Source: Neopusillimonas aromaticivorans
Lineage (GTDB): Bacteria > Pseudomonadota > Gammaproteobacteria > Burkholderiales > Burkholderiaceae_B
Length of the DNA stretch: 64,000 nt
Reading direction: 5' to 3'
NCBI RefSeq assembly: GCF_030344915.1
Contig: NZ_CP128233.1
Coordinates: forward strand, 2,108,001 to 2,172,000
In this document: positions 46,767-56,402 of the stretch, piece by piece
Numbering within the stretch: the first letter of the stretch is position 1
How the letters are laid out: each line of letters starts with the position of its first letter
Position numbers and translations under genes: made by a program
Notes under the pieces: generated by a model
The model's input: only the letters and a program-made list of their open reading frames with translations
Databases searched by the model: none
What the model was told of the DNA's origin: nothing

Positions 46767-46789
46767 AAGGTTACTTTAATATGAATCTT
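46767..46789 (-). promoter_or_regulatory. NsrR-like operator upstream of the globin-nnrS-nsrR operon
   Basis: The 23-bp site has half-sites AAGGTTACTTT and ATATGAATCTT around a central A. Compared with the NsrR consensus of 11-bp half-sites (AAGATGCATTT and its inverse), it matches 7 and 9 of 11 positions. It lies 14 bp upstream of the globin start, between likely promoter and Shine-Dalgarno. The nsrR gene is in the same unit, so NO-relieved autorepression is expected. Confidence 0.6.
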
Positions 46790-46905
46790 AATAATGACTG
46801 GTGGCCACGTCAAGGACACCTGCTGTTCAATCAAGTGCATTGTTTTTCGGGCAGGTAATAAACGGTAAACTGCCTGCTTTCGTTTGTCAGAACCTGATTT
46901 TGTCC

Positions 46906-47858
46906 ATGTCCAATCCCGAGTCTATCAGCTGTGTTGTGCCGTGCCTGAACGAAGAGGCCAATCTGGGTGTGTTGATCCCCGGCCTCATGGTGGTATTGGC
47001 AAAGCTGTCCCCGGTATATGAAATTATCGTGGTTGACGACGGCAGTACCGATGGTACGCCGGCGCTGGTTTCGCGCCTGGCGGCAGAGCACCCCAGGTGG
47101 TCTATGTGCAGCTGTCGCGCAATTTCGGTAAAGAAGCCGCGTTAAGTGCAGGGCTTGAAGTGGCCCGTGGCCAGGTGGTGGTCAGCATGGATGCCGATTT
47201 GCAGCACCCGCCTGCATTGATTCCTGAAATGCTGGCACGTTGGCGTTCCGGTGTGGACATGGTTTATGGCGTGCGTGCCAGTCGTCACGATGAGTCCGTT
47301 TTCAAGCGGGTAGGTACCAAGCTGTTCTATCAGCTGATGCGTACGCCGGGCGGCGTGCAGGTGCCCGAAAATGCGGGTGATTTTCGTCTGATGGATCGTT
47401 CAGTGGTGGATGCCTTGCTGTTGCTGCCCGAGCGCAACCGGTTCATGAAAGGCCTGTTTGCCTGGGTGGGGTTCAAGGCCGAGCCGTTCTACTATCACCC
47501 GCCCGAACGGTTGCATGGCACCACGACGTTCAGGCCATTCAAGCTGTTTGGTTTTGCGATTGACGGATTGACGGCGTTCACCACTTGGCCGCTGCGGGTG
47601 CTCAGCGTAGCCGGCATTCTCATTTCCTTGCTGTCACTGGCCTATGGCCTGTTTACGGTCGTCAAGTACCTGTTGTTGGGTGACGAGGTACAGGGTTTTA
47701 CCACGTTGGCGACGGTCATCCTGTTTTTTGCGGGGGTCAACCTGATTTCGGTGGGTGTGCTGGGCGAGTACATTGGTCGCATTTTTGGTGAAGTGAAGCA
47801 ACGACCCGTGTTTATTGTGCGTCAACGCCTGGGGGCGGTCTGGATGAGGCCGTGCTGA
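46906..47858 (+). CDS. Family 2 glycosyltransferase, polyprenyl-phosphate hexose transferase type, one frameshift
   Basis: About 317 residues, related to bactoprenol glucosyltransferases and ArnC. GT-A domain: SCVVPCLNEEANLGVLIPGL, IIVVDDGSTDGTPAL, VSMDADLQHPPALI and ENAGDFRLMDRSVVDALL. Two C-terminal helices follow (LRVLSVAGILISLLSLAYG, VILFFAGVNLISVGVLGEYI). One base is missing from C4 at 47091-47094. Restoring it joins AEHPQ to VVYVQLSRNFGKEAAL. It would make a lipid-linked sugar for envelope glycan modification with the GtrA and deacetylase genes that follow. Confidence 0.87.
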
Positions 47859-47908
47859 CACGTGCGCGGGCAGTGGGTCCGGGCGTGCGCGGTACGGACT
47901 CAGGGTCT

Positions 47909-48311
47909 TCAGGTGCGGCGTTGTCTGAAGGCCCAGAAGCGGCCCAAAAAGAACGTCATGACCGCAATGCCCAACAAGATCAGGGCCAATAAAATGTCGT
48001 ACCTGATGCGAGTCGCGTGCAGCAGCCAGGCGTAGGCCACTTCATTGATGGCGAAACCCGCCGCCGAAACCATGAAAAACCGTCGCAGTGCCTGCAACAA
48101 CGGGGCTTTCTGGTGACGAAAGGTCAGGGTATAGTGGCCGGCGAACGAAACCACGAACGCGACCAGCCAGCCTGCCACGTTGGCCATCAGGGGGCGTGCC
48201 CAGCGCCGATACGGTAGCCACCACCACAAGCCAGTGGGTGGCTGCGGCAGCGCAACCCACCATTACGAACCAGGTAACCTGGCCTAAAATTTTTTCATGA
48301 TGATCAAACAC
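47909..48311 (-). CDS. GtrA family membrane protein, one frameshift (extra base)
   Basis: About 133 residues with four helices: VTWFVMVGCAAAATHWLVVV, MANVAGWLVAFVVSFAGHYT, FFMVSAAGFAINEVAYAWLL and LALILLGIAVMTFFLGRFWA. GtrA proteins are thought to flip polyprenyl-linked sugars. The G5 run at 48190-48194 has one base too many; removing it joins VSALGT to PLMANVAGWL. The start is unclear (GTG 48311 or TTG 48314): it overlaps the divergent deacetylase start by about 15 bases. Confidence 0.78.
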
Positions 48312-49125
48312 CAACTGGCCAGCGGCAACATCGGTAAACCGCTTATTGTATGCGCCGATGACTTCGGTATGAATGCGGCGGTCAACCGGGCCGTGCTGGA
48401 TCTTGCCGCATTGGGGCGTCTAAGTGCCACCAGTTGTCTGGTCGATGGTCCATGTTTCGAGAGCGGGGCGGGTCCCTTGCAGGAAACGACGCTGCAAAAG
48501 GGTCTGCATCTGAACTTCACCGATGACCTGGGGCAGCCCGGTTTGCATTATCCGCTCAAGCGATTGATTCGTGAGGCCTATTTTTATCGCCTTGATGTTG
48601 CACAGGTGCGTGAACAGATTGTGCGTCAGCTTGATCGTTTCGAAACCATCATGGGTACGGCGCCCGATTATGTGGACGGTCACCTGCATGTGCATCAGTT
48701 GCCCCAGATTCGCGATGAACTTTTTTGAGCTTTCCCGGCGCTATGCGGGCAAGTCGGGGTTTTGGGTACGCAGCACCGTAGCGCGTCTACAGCCGTCCCT
48801 GCACCGGCGTTTGCGGTTCAAGGCGCGAGTCATTCAGTTTCTGGGTGCCCGGGCCCTGGTGCAGTTGGCCGAAAAGAACGGGTTTTCAACCAACCCCGGG
48901 TTTTTGGGCGTTTATGACTTTCAGGGTGGGGGCAAAGTGTATGCCAGCCACGTGGCGGCCTGGTTGCAGGTTGCACAGGCCGGCGATGTCATGATGTGTC
49001 ACCCCGAACGCTATCATCCTGATGATCGTGATATTGATCCCCAGCGTAATGCAGAGTTCGACATACTAGCCGGTGATGTCTTTAACCGGTATCTGAATCG
49101 TTACGGGCTGTGCGTGCAGGTGTAA
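48297..49125 (+). CDS. ChbG/YdjC/HpnK-type carbohydrate deacetylase, one frameshift (extra base)
   Basis: About 275 residues. N-terminal metal site IVCADDFGMNAAVNRAVLD, HLNFTDD, and VDGHLHVHQLPQIRD are the ligands and catalytic residues of the ChbG/HpnK polysaccharide-deacetylase-like family. A T6 run at 48721-48726 has one T too many; removing it joins RDELF to ELSRRYAGKSGFWV. The C-terminal GDVMMCHPERYHPDD carries another His of the site. The likely substrate is an N-acetyl sugar on a lipid or envelope glycan. It overlaps the GtrA gene's 5' end head-to-head. Confidence 0.85.
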
Positions 49126-49193
49126 ACTTCATTTGTTCGAGTCAATATTCAAGCGGCTGGCTTTGCCGGTCGCCGTACGAAGGAGCAAGAGAA

Positions 49194-49532
49194 ATGGCTG
49201 TACCAGTAAACCGGCTTACCGAAAATTTCGCGGTTGCACCGCAGCTCACGGCCGCTGACATGGCTGCGGTGGCGGCTTTGGGCTATAAAAGCGTCATCAT
49301 CAATCGCCCCGACTTTGAAGGCGGTCTTGACCAGCCCCAGGCGGCTGAAGTCATGGCAGCCGCCAAAGAGGCCGGTCTGCAGGTTGAATACCAGCCGGTG
49401 GTCAGCGGTGCCATTACGCCAGCCGATGTGGCGCGCTTTGCCGAACTGCTCGATACCTTGCCGGGGCCCGTTCTGGCCTATTGCCGCAGCGGTGCCCGCT
49501 GTACCAACCTGTACCAGGCCGCCAAGGCTTGA
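49194..49532 (+). CDS. TIGR01244/DUF442 (Blh-like) phosphatase or sulfurtransferase-type protein
   Basis: Intact, 112 residues from MAVPVNRLTENFAVAPQLTA. Dual-specificity-phosphatase-like fold with the signature loop AYCRSGARCTNLYQAA (HCX5R-like, first residue Tyr). In Xylella the Blh beta-lactamase-like fusion links this domain to H2S handling. Here it stands alone. The reaction is uncertain. Confidence 0.82.
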   Translation: MAVPVNRLTENFAVAPQLTAADMAAVAALGYKSVIINRPDFEGGLDQPQAAEVMAAAKEAGLQVEYQPVVSGAITPADVARFAELLDTLPGPVLAYCRSGARCTNLYQAAKA

Positions 49533-49545
49533 TCTCACGCAAAAG

Positions 49546-49572
49546 CCGGGCAGTCGCCCGGGTTTATTTTTC
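49546..49572 (+). terminator. Intrinsic terminator after the DUF442 gene
   Basis: CCGGGC (49546-49551), loop AGTC, GCCCGG (49556-49561), then TTTATTTTT. It separates the small gene from the universal stress protein gene. Confidence 0.75.
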
Positions 49573-49621
49573 TGGATTCGTTCGTACGATTAGGTATTGA
49601 CGTCAACTAAAGGTTAAAACC

Positions 49622-50083
49622 ATGTTCAAGAAAATTCTTCTCCCTACCGACGGTTCAGCGCTTTCGGCACAGGCTGCGAATAAAGGCGTTACGTTTGCCA
49701 AAGAAATTGGTGCCGAGGTGGTTGCATTGCACGTAGCCCAGCCTTTCGCGGCAACAGTGGGCTTTGATGGCATGGCGGCGGCATATGCCATTACCGATGA
49801 AGACTACGAAAAAACCGTTGCTGAACAGGCTGAAAAATATCTTCAGGCGGTTGTCGACCGTGCCGAAACGGCCGGGGTGAAAGTGTCCAAGGTGGCTGCA
49901 ACAAACTTTAACGTTGCCGACGGTGTCGTTGACGCCGCTGAGGCGCACGGCTGTGACCTTATCTTTATTGGTAGCCATGGTCGCAGCGGCTTGTCGCGTT
50001 TGTTGCTGGGCAGTGTGACTGCCAAGGTGCTGAGCCTGGCCAAGGTGGCAGTGCTGGTTTACCGTGTGAAAGACGACAAGTAA
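49622..50083 (+). CDS. Universal stress protein (UspA family)
   Basis: Intact 153-residue single Usp domain. FKKILLPTDGSALSAQAANK gives the ATP-binding Asp, VDAAEAHGCDLIFIGSHGRS the Walker-like loop, and GLSRLLLGSVTAKVLSLAKV the G-2X-G-9X-G(S/T) nucleotide motif. It is an ATP-binding type Usp. It starts 89 bp after the preceding stop, with its own promoter likely. Confidence 0.9.
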   Translation: MFKKILLPTDGSALSAQAANKGVTFAKEIGAEVVALHVAQPFAATVGFDGMAAAYAITDEDYEKTVAEQAEKYLQAVVDRAETAGVKVSKVAATNFNVADGVVDAAEAHGCDLIFIGSHGRSGLSRLLLGSVTAKVLSLAKVAVLVYRVKDDK

Positions 50084-50137
50084 TTTATCTGCTGGTGTTG
50101 GTGCGTGGGGTAGTTGTGGCGTGTTAACGCCGTTTGC

Positions 50138-50198
50138 GCCCCGCGCCGTAGTGCTGTGACGGGTCTGGCCTCACCCTACGGTTGTATGGTGGGGCTTT
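50138..50198. terminator. Bidirectional hairpin between usp and fdsD
   Basis: GCCCC (50138-50142) and CCGTAG (50146-50151) pair with CTACGG (50176-50181) and GGGGC (50191-50195). The interrupted stem is followed by TTT on the plus strand. It lies between the convergent usp and fdsD genes and could serve both. Confidence 0.5.
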
Positions 50199-50203
50199 GT
50201 ATT

Positions 50204-50458
50204 TCAGGCAACTTTTCGCGGAAGCAGGCGGTCGCGGTATTTTGAAACGGCAGCCAGAGTCAATTCGTTCAGGCGGATGTCTGGCGCAGTCCCATTGGGG
50301 TAGGTGTCCAGGAAGTTCAGCAGGGCAGTGCGCATGCGAGGCTCCCAAAACTTCTCGATGTGGCTGGCCACACCGTCAAGGCCCTCGTCACGGTCGGGCA
50401 TGGCGGCAAAAAAATCGCCAATCTGGTTGGCCATTTTGATCAATTGTTCAATCTTCAC
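50204..50458 (-). CDS. fdsD: Formate dehydrogenase delta subunit
   Basis: 84 residues from GTG 50458, which overlaps the fdhD stop (GTGA). It reads MVKIEQLIKMANQIGDFFAA and HIEKFWEPRMRTALLNFLDT, the family pattern for FdsD. It is needed for assembly and stability of the FdsABG-type soluble formate dehydrogenase. Last gene of the fdsG-B-A-fdhD-fdsD operon. Confidence 0.88.
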   Translation of the reverse strand: MKIEQLIKMANQIGDFFAAMPDRDEGLDGVASHIEKFWEPRMRTALLNFLDTYPNGTAPDIRLNELTLAAVSKYRDRLLPRKVA

Positions 50459-51365
50459 GATACGGGTTCCTGGCTGCAAAGGTATTCGGGGTGGGTATAC
50501 ACCGTGAAGCTGGTCTGGCGTGCAAAGCCGGCCAGCAGTATGTTCAGGTCGTGTGCACGACGTATGGCATAGGCGGTGGGTGCAGAGATCGCAACAACGG
50601 CGTTGATACCGACAGCCGCTGCTTTTTGTACGATCTCGAAACTGGCCCGGCTTGACATGACTACAAACCCCCGCGTTCGCGCAATTCCGGGAAACGGGCC
50701 AGGTAACCGACCAGTTTGTCCAGCGCGTTATGGCGGCCCACATCTTCCATCACCTGGACCAATTGGCCGCTGGCGTTGGCCCAGCCTGCTGCGTGGGTGG
50801 CGCCGGTTTGCTGATGCAGGGGCTGGTTGTCGCGCAGTTGCAGGCTGGCCGCCAGCAGGGCACCGGGCTGAAGGGGCATGACGGGAGCAACTGCGGTGGG
50901 TAATACCCGTTCGACATCGCCCAGGCTTTCGAGCCCGCACAGCCCGCAACCTGTCGTGCCTGCCAATGTGCGACGACGCTGTTTCAAGGTGTTCAGGCAA
51001 GCCGATGCAATGGTAATTTGCAGGGTAATGCCGTTGGGGTGGGGCACAGCCTCGATATCGTAGATATCGGCAGGTGTGCGGATAATGCCTTCGGTCAGTG
51101 AAAAACCACGGGCCAGGTCGTCGAGATTTTGCGGCGTGGCCAGTACGGTGGCATGGCTGATGCCGTTGTACTCCATGGCGACGGCCACTTCGTCGGCGAT
51201 ATGGTCGATGGTCGCCATAAGGCCAGTGTCTGGGGCGTTGGTTGCCCCGACAGGGTCCGTTGCCGACACCTGTTCAACGGTTAACCTCTGGCCAGGCGCC
51301 AACCCGGTCTGGCGGTAACGCCAGACCGGTGTTTCGACAACCGGGGAAAGCACGCTGTCGGGCAT
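50455..51365 (-). CDS. fdhD: FdhD sulfurtransferase for formate dehydrogenase, one frameshift
   Basis: About 303 residues. Begins MPDSVLSPVVETPVWRYRQT. The CxxC motif that passes sulfur from IscS to the Mo-bis-MGD cofactor lies in AGTTGCGLCGLESLGD, and QVMEDVGRHNALDKLVGYLA is the conserved middle block. One base is missing from C5 at 50668-50672. Restoring it joins RERGG to FVVMSSRASFEIVQK. It is needed to sulfurate the formate dehydrogenase cofactor. It overlaps fdsD by four bases and follows fdsA by five. Confidence 0.9.
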
Positions 51366-51370
51366 GGGTT

Positions 51371-54241
51371 TCAGCCCGGCTGTGCCGTTGTACTGATCCG
51401 GTTTTCAAGCAGGTTTTCCTGCAGGTGGGTAAACCGGTTCCAGTCATTCTGCCAGCTGGAAGGCTGGTTGACGCGTCGTACCTGCACCGCCGTGACTTTG
51501 TATTCCGGGCAATTGGTGGCCCAGTCAGAACTATCGGTGGTGACCACGTTGGCCCCTGATTCCGGAAAGTGGAACGTGGTGTACACCACGCCAGGCTGTA
51601 CGTTCTCGGTAATGACGGCACGCAGTACGGTTTCACCCGACCGGCTTTGAATGGCAACATGGTCACCGCTCGTGATGCCGCGGTCTTCGGCATCGTGCGG
51701 GTGAATTTCGAGAACGTCTTCGTGGTGCCAGACGACGTTGTCGGTACGCCGGGTCTGGGCCCCGACGTTGTATTGGGACAAGATGCGGCCAGTGGTCAGC
51801 AGTAGCGGGAATCTGCGGGTGCTGCGCTCTTCGGTGGGCACATATTGCGTAATCACGAATTTGCCCTTGCCACGCACGAACTGGTTGATGTGCATGATGG
51901 GTGTACCCTCGGGGGCGTCGTCGTTGCAGGGCCACTGCACGCTGCCGCCCAGGGCATCAATGCGTGCGAATGAAACGCCTGAAAATGTCGGTGTCAGACG
52001 TGCGATTTCATCCATGATTTCTGCCGGGTGGCTGTAATCCATGGGGTAACCCAGCGTATTCGACAGGGCGCAGGTGACTTCCCAGTCGGCCAGGCCTGCC
52101 TTGGGTTCCATGACCTGGCGTACCCGCGAGATACGACGTTCGGCATTGGTGAAGGTGCCGTCTTTTTCCAGGAACGACGAACCTGGCAGGAAAACGTGCG
52201 CATATTTGGCAGTTTCGTTCAGGAAAATGTCCTGAACGATAATGCATTCCATGGCGCTGAGGGCTGCCGTGACGTGCTGGGTGTTGGGGTCGGACTGGAC
52301 AATGTCTTCGCCTTGGCAGTACAGCGCCTTGAACGAGCCGTCCAGTGCGGCGTCGAACATGTTGGGGATGCGCAGACCGGGCTCGGGTTGCAAGGTCACG
52401 CCCCAGGCCTGCTCGAACTGGTGGCGTACGGCGTCGTCGGACACATGTCGATACCCCGGCAGTTCATGCGGGAACGAGCCCATGTCGCATGAGCCTTGTA
52501 CATTGTTCTGGCCGCGCAGTGGGTTCACCCCCACGCCCTCACGACCGATGTTGCCGGTGGCCATGGCCAGGTTGGCTATGGCCATGACGGTGGTCGACCC
52601 TTGGCTGTGTTCGGTAACCCCCAGGCCGTAGTAGATAGAACCGTTACCGCCGGTGGCAAACAACCGGGCGGCACCGCGTACGGTTTGCGCATCGACGCCG
52701 GTGGTCTCGGCCATGGCTTCGGGCGAATTTTCGGGGCGGGACACGAATTCGCGCCATTGCTCGAAGGCTTTGGTTTCGCAGCGTTCGGCCACAAAGGCTT
52801 CATTGATCAGGCCTTCTGTGGCAATGACGTGGGCCAGGGCCGTCAGCAGGGCGGTATTCGTACCGGGGCGAACCGGCAGGTGGAAATCGGCCTTGATGTG
52901 TGGCGCGTCAACCAGCTCAATGCGGCGCGGGTCAATGACGATCAGTTTGGCACCTTCACGCAGGCGGCGTTTCAGGCGCGAGGCAAACACCGGGTGGGCG
53001 GCGCTGGGGTTGGCCCCCATCAGGATGACCACGTCGGTGTGCATGACCGAGTCAAACGTTTGTGTGCCGGCCGACTCGCCCAGTGTGGTCTTCAGGCCAT
53101 AGCCGGTGGGTGAGTGGCATACGCGGGCACATGTATCTACGTTGTTGGTGCCAAATGCAGCACGGACCAGTTTTTGAACCAGGTAGGTTTCTTCGTTGGT
53201 GCAGCGCGATGAGGTAATGCCGCCGACAGAATCACGACCATACTGTTGCTGGATGGCGCGGATCCGCGATGCCGCGTAGGTCAGGGCGTCGTCCCAGCTG
53301 ACTTCGCGCCAGGGGTCGGTGATTTGCTCGCGGATCATGGGCTTGAGCACCCGGTCTTTGTGGGTGGCGTAGCCCCAGGCAAAGCGGCCCTTGACACAGG
53401 CATGCCCCCGATTGGCCTTGCCGTCTTTCCAGGGCACCATGCGCACGACCTCCTGGCCTTTCATGTCGGCTTTGAAGCCGCAGCCCACGCCGCAATAGGC
53501 ACAGGTCGTGACCACCGAGTGTTCGGGCTGGCCCATCATGATGACGGTTTTTTCCATCAGTGACGAGGTGGGGCAGGCCTGGACACAGGCGCCACACGAG
53601 ACACAGTCAGATTCAAGAAACGGGTCGTTTTGCCCGGCGGTGATGCGTGACTCGAACCCCTTGCCGTCGATGGTCAGGGCGAACGTGCCCTGAATGTCTT
53701 CGCAGGCCCGTACGCACCGGCTGCACACAATGCATTTTGAGGGGTCGTAGGCAAAATAGGGGTTGGAGGTGTCGGTGGTGTCGTTCAGGTGGTTGGCCCC
53801 ATCGAACCCGTAACGTACGCCGCGCAAGCCGACAACGCCGGCCATGTCTTGCAGCTCGCAGTCACCGTTGGCCGGACAGGTCAGGCAATCGAGTGGGTGA
53901 TCGGAGATATACAGCTCCATGACGTTACGACGTAAATCATGGAGCTTTTTGTTTTCAGTGCAGACCACCATGCCTTCTTCGACAGGGGTTGTACACGAGG
54001 CCGGATAGCCGCGACGGCCTTCAATCTGCACCAGGCACAGGCGGCACGAACCGAAGGCATCCAGCGAATCGGTGGCGCACAGTTTGGGGATGTTGACCCC
54101 CAGTTCGGCTGCCGCGCGCATGACGGACGTGCCGGCGGGCACCCGGCAGGCATGACCGTCGATGGTGAGGTTGATCATCTGGGTGCTGACACTGGCGGGT
54201 GTGCCCAGGTCGCGATCACGTTTGGCAATGGTTTCCAGCAT
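51371..54241 (-). CDS. fdsA: NAD-dependent formate dehydrogenase alpha (catalytic) subunit
   Basis: Intact, about 956 residues from MLETIAKRDRDLGTPASVST. N-terminal 2Fe-2S ferredoxin domain (CATDSLDAFGSCRLCLV), His-Cys cluster (LDCLTCPANGDCELQD), two 4Fe-4S repeats (CIVCSRCVRACEDI and CVSCGACVQACPTSS), one 4Fe-4S of the Mo domain (CAYCGVGCGF) and the catalytic Mo-ligand Cys in NVDTCARVCHSPTGYG, with the partner His nearby. It oxidises formate and sends electrons through the Fe-S chain to FdsBG and NAD+. The longer frame to 54310 has no better start. Confidence 0.93.
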   Translation of the reverse strand: MLETIAKRDRDLGTPASVSTQMINLTIDGHACRVPAGTSVMRAAAELGVNIPKLCATDSLDAFGSCRLCLVQIEGRRGYPASCTTPVEEGMVVCTENKKLHDLRRNVMELYISDHPLDCLTCPANGDCELQDMAGVVGLRGVRYGFDGANHLNDTTDTSNPYFAYDPSKCIVCSRCVRACEDIQGTFALTIDGKGFESRITAGQNDPFLESDCVSCGACVQACPTSSLMEKTVIMMGQPEHSVVTTCAYCGVGCGFKADMKGQEVVRMVPWKDGKANRGHACVKGRFAWGYATHKDRVLKPMIREQITDPWREVSWDDALTYAASRIRAIQQQYGRDSVGGITSSRCTNEETYLVQKLVRAAFGTNNVDTCARVCHSPTGYGLKTTLGESAGTQTFDSVMHTDVVILMGANPSAAHPVFASRLKRRLREGAKLIVIDPRRIELVDAPHIKADFHLPVRPGTNTALLTALAHVIATEGLINEAFVAERCETKAFEQWREFVSRPENSPEAMAETTGVDAQTVRGAARLFATGGNGSIYYGLGVTEHSQGSTTVMAIANLAMATGNIGREGVGVNPLRGQNNVQGSCDMGSFPHELPGYRHVSDDAVRHQFEQAWGVTLQPEPGLRIPNMFDAALDGSFKALYCQGEDIVQSDPNTQHVTAALSAMECIIVQDIFLNETAKYAHVFLPGSSFLEKDGTFTNAERRISRVRQVMEPKAGLADWEVTCALSNTLGYPMDYSHPAEIMDEIARLTPTFSGVSFARIDALGGSVQWPCNDDAPEGTPIMHINQFVRGKGKFVITQYVPTEERSTRRFPLLLTTGRILSQYNVGAQTRRTDNVVWHHEDVLEIHPHDAEDRGITSGDHVAIQSRSGETVLRAVITENVQPGVVYTTFHFPESGANVVTTDSSDWATNCPEYKVTAVQVRRVNQPSSWQNDWNRFTHLQENLLENRISTTAQPG

Positions 54242-54254
54242 GTTGGGCTCCGGT

Positions 54255-55816
54255 TCAGGCAGTGGTCGGTGTGGGTGAGCCCAGACCGAAATCTTCCGGG
54301 AAGTGGTCAAGCGCAGACAAGACCGGGTAAGGAGTCATGCCGCCCAGTGCGCACAGCGACCCGGCCAGCATGGTGTCGCACAGGTCGCGCAATAAATGGA
54401 CCTGTTCGGTGCGTTGGTGGTTGGAGCGAATTTTCTGGATGACTTCAGTGCCACGTACGGCGCCGATGCGACAGGGAGTGCATTTGCCGCATGATTCGAC
54501 GGCACAGAATTCCATGGCGTATTCGGCCATGTGGGCCATGTCGACCGTGTCGTCGAAGGCCACGATGCCGCCGTGGCCGACCATGGCATTGATGCCGATA
54601 TAGGCCTCGTAATCAAGCGGGGTGTCCCATTGTGATTCGGGCAGGTAGGCCCCCAGCGGGCCACCGACTTGAACCGCTTTCAGGGGCGGCCCGAGGCGCT
54701 GCCGCCGCCAAAGTCGAAGAGCAGTTCACGCAGGGTAATACCGAAAGCGCATTCGACCAGCCCGCCTTGCTTCAGATTGCCGGCCAATTGGAAGGGCAAC
54801 GTGCCTTTCGAACGGCCCATGCCGTAGTCGCGATAGAATGCGGCGCCTTTGGCCAGAATGACGGGTACGGTCGCCAGTGACATGACGTTGTTGATGACCG
54901 TGGGCTTGCCAAACAGGCCCTTGATGGCGGGCAGGGGGCTTGGCCCTCACCAGCCCGCGCTTGCCTTCGATGCTTTCGAGCATCGAGGTTTCTTCGCCGC
55001 AAATGTAGGCGCCGGCACCCACACGGACTTCGAGGTCGAAGTGCCGCCCGCTGCCGCCAATGTCGTGACCCAACCAACCCACGGCGCGCGCGTTGTCAAT
55101 CGCGCTGTTCAGGGCAGCGATGGCGTGCGGATATTCCGACCGCACGTAGATGTAGCCGTAGGTAGCCCCTACGGCCAGACCCGCGATGGTCATGCCTTCA
55201 ATCAGGGTGTAGGGGTCGCCTTCCATGAGCATGCGGTCGGAAAACGTACCCGAGTCGCCTTCGTCGGCATTGCAGGCGATGTATTTCTGGTCTGCCGGTG
55301 TGTCAAGGACGGTTTTCCATTTGATGCCGGTGGGGAATGCTGCGCCCCCACGGCCACGCAAGCCCGAGTCGGTAACTTCGGCAACGATTTGTGCCGGTGT
55401 CAGGGCAATGGCGCGTTTCAGGCCTTCAAAACCACCGTGGGCCTGGTAATCAGCCAGGCTGAGCGGGTCGGTCATGCCAACGCGCGCAAAGGTCAGGCGT
55501 TGCTGGTTCTTGAGATAGGGAATTTCTTGTGTGAACCCGTGGCATAGAGGGTGATCTTGCCGGCCCAGATGCCAGCCCGCGTCGAACAGGGTCGGGACAT
55601 CGGTGGCATCGACCGGGCCAAACGCTATGCGCCCGTCGGGTGTTTCGACTTCAACCAGTGTTTCCAGCCACAGCAGACCATGCGAGCCGTTGCGTACGAT
55701 GTGAGTAACGATGCCGCGTTGTGCCGCCTGAGCCGCAATGGCTTCGGCCACGGCATCGGCCCCAACCGCCAGGGCGGCGGCATCTTTGGGTACAAAAATG
55801 TGATGGCGTGTGTCAT
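54255..55816 (-). CDS. fdsB: NAD-dependent formate dehydrogenase beta subunit, three frameshift sites
   Basis: About 520 residues. N-terminal thioredoxin-like part (MTHAITFLYPKDAAA after repair), then the FMN/NADH domain with GLRGRGGAAFPTGIKWKTVL, IACNADEGDSGTFSDR and GAGAYICGEETSMLESIEG, and a C-terminal 4Fe-4S (ESCGKCTPCRIGAVRG ... GSLCALGG). Bases are missing near 55788-55790 (one), 54934-54938 (two) and 54683-54686 (one). Restored, it reads RAKPPLPAIKGLFGKPTVIN and SASGRPLKAVQVGGPLGAYL. It receives electrons from FdsA and reduces NAD+. It starts 32 bp after the fdsG stop. Confidence 0.9.
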
Positions 55817-55847
55817 GGTCAGACCCCTTTTTCCGCCAGAAGGCGAT

Positions 55848-56291
55848 CTATTTTGGAGGGGTGATGCGTGCGTGAGGCTGGCCGTTGAGCATGATGGCCG
55901 GTGATTGCGCACACAGGCCCAGGCAGTAGACCGGCTCAAGTGCCACCTTGCCATCGGTGCTGTGTTCGTGGAAATCACAGCCCAGTTTTTTGCGGGTGTG
56001 GTCAATCAGGGCATTGGCCCCCATGGCTTGACAGGATTCGGCACGACAAATTTCCAGAGTGATACCGGCCGGTGCCGCCTGGCGAAAATGGGGATAAAAG
56101 CTGATCACTCCGTGCACTTCAGCACGTGAAAGCTGCAGCGCGTTCGCCAGCATGGGGACAGCCGCCTCGGGGATATGCCCAAGCTGGTGCTGGATGTCGT
56201 GAAGGATGGGCATCAGGTTGCCGGGTTGTCCGGCGTGGCGCCCAAGGGCCTGTTCGGTGGCCAAGCGTACCGGGTCTTCCAGGGTTGGCAT
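55848..56291 (-). CDS. fdsG: Formate dehydrogenase gamma subunit
   Basis: Intact, 147 residues. NuoE-like thioredoxin fold with a 2Fe-2S cluster: ligands CRAESCQ and CLGLCAQSP. Also HDIQHQLGHIPEAAVPMLA and GVISFYPHFR, typical of NuoE/HoxE/FdsG. First gene of the operon; ATG preceded by AAAGGA. Divergent from the regulator gene at 56403; the 111-bp spacer holds a perfect palindrome. Confidence 0.92.
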   Translation of the reverse strand: MPTLEDPVRLATEQALGRHAGQPGNLMPILHDIQHQLGHIPEAAVPMLANALQLSRAEVHGVISFYPHFRQAAPAGITLEICRAESCQAMGANALIDHTRKKLGCDFHEHSTDGKVALEPVYCLGLCAQSPAIMLNGQPHARITPPK

Positions 56292-56318
56292 GCAGAGTCC
56301 TTTGAGGAATTCGGGTGC

Positions 56319-56346
56319 TTTATTATGTTTATTCGTGCATAATAAA
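56319..56346. promoter_or_regulatory. Perfect inverted repeat between fdsG and the regulator gene
   Basis: TTTATTATG (56319-56327) and CATAATAAA (56338-56346) are perfect inverted arms around 10 bases. It sits centrally in the divergent promoter space. A LysR-like or ModE-like protein bound here could control both genes at once. ModE operators have a similar AT-rich two-arm shape. Confidence 0.6.
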
Positions 56347-56402
56347 AAGTCTTTATTTACCGTAATCTACCGCGTCATGCGCGATGATTCAATATGAAAT
56401 AA

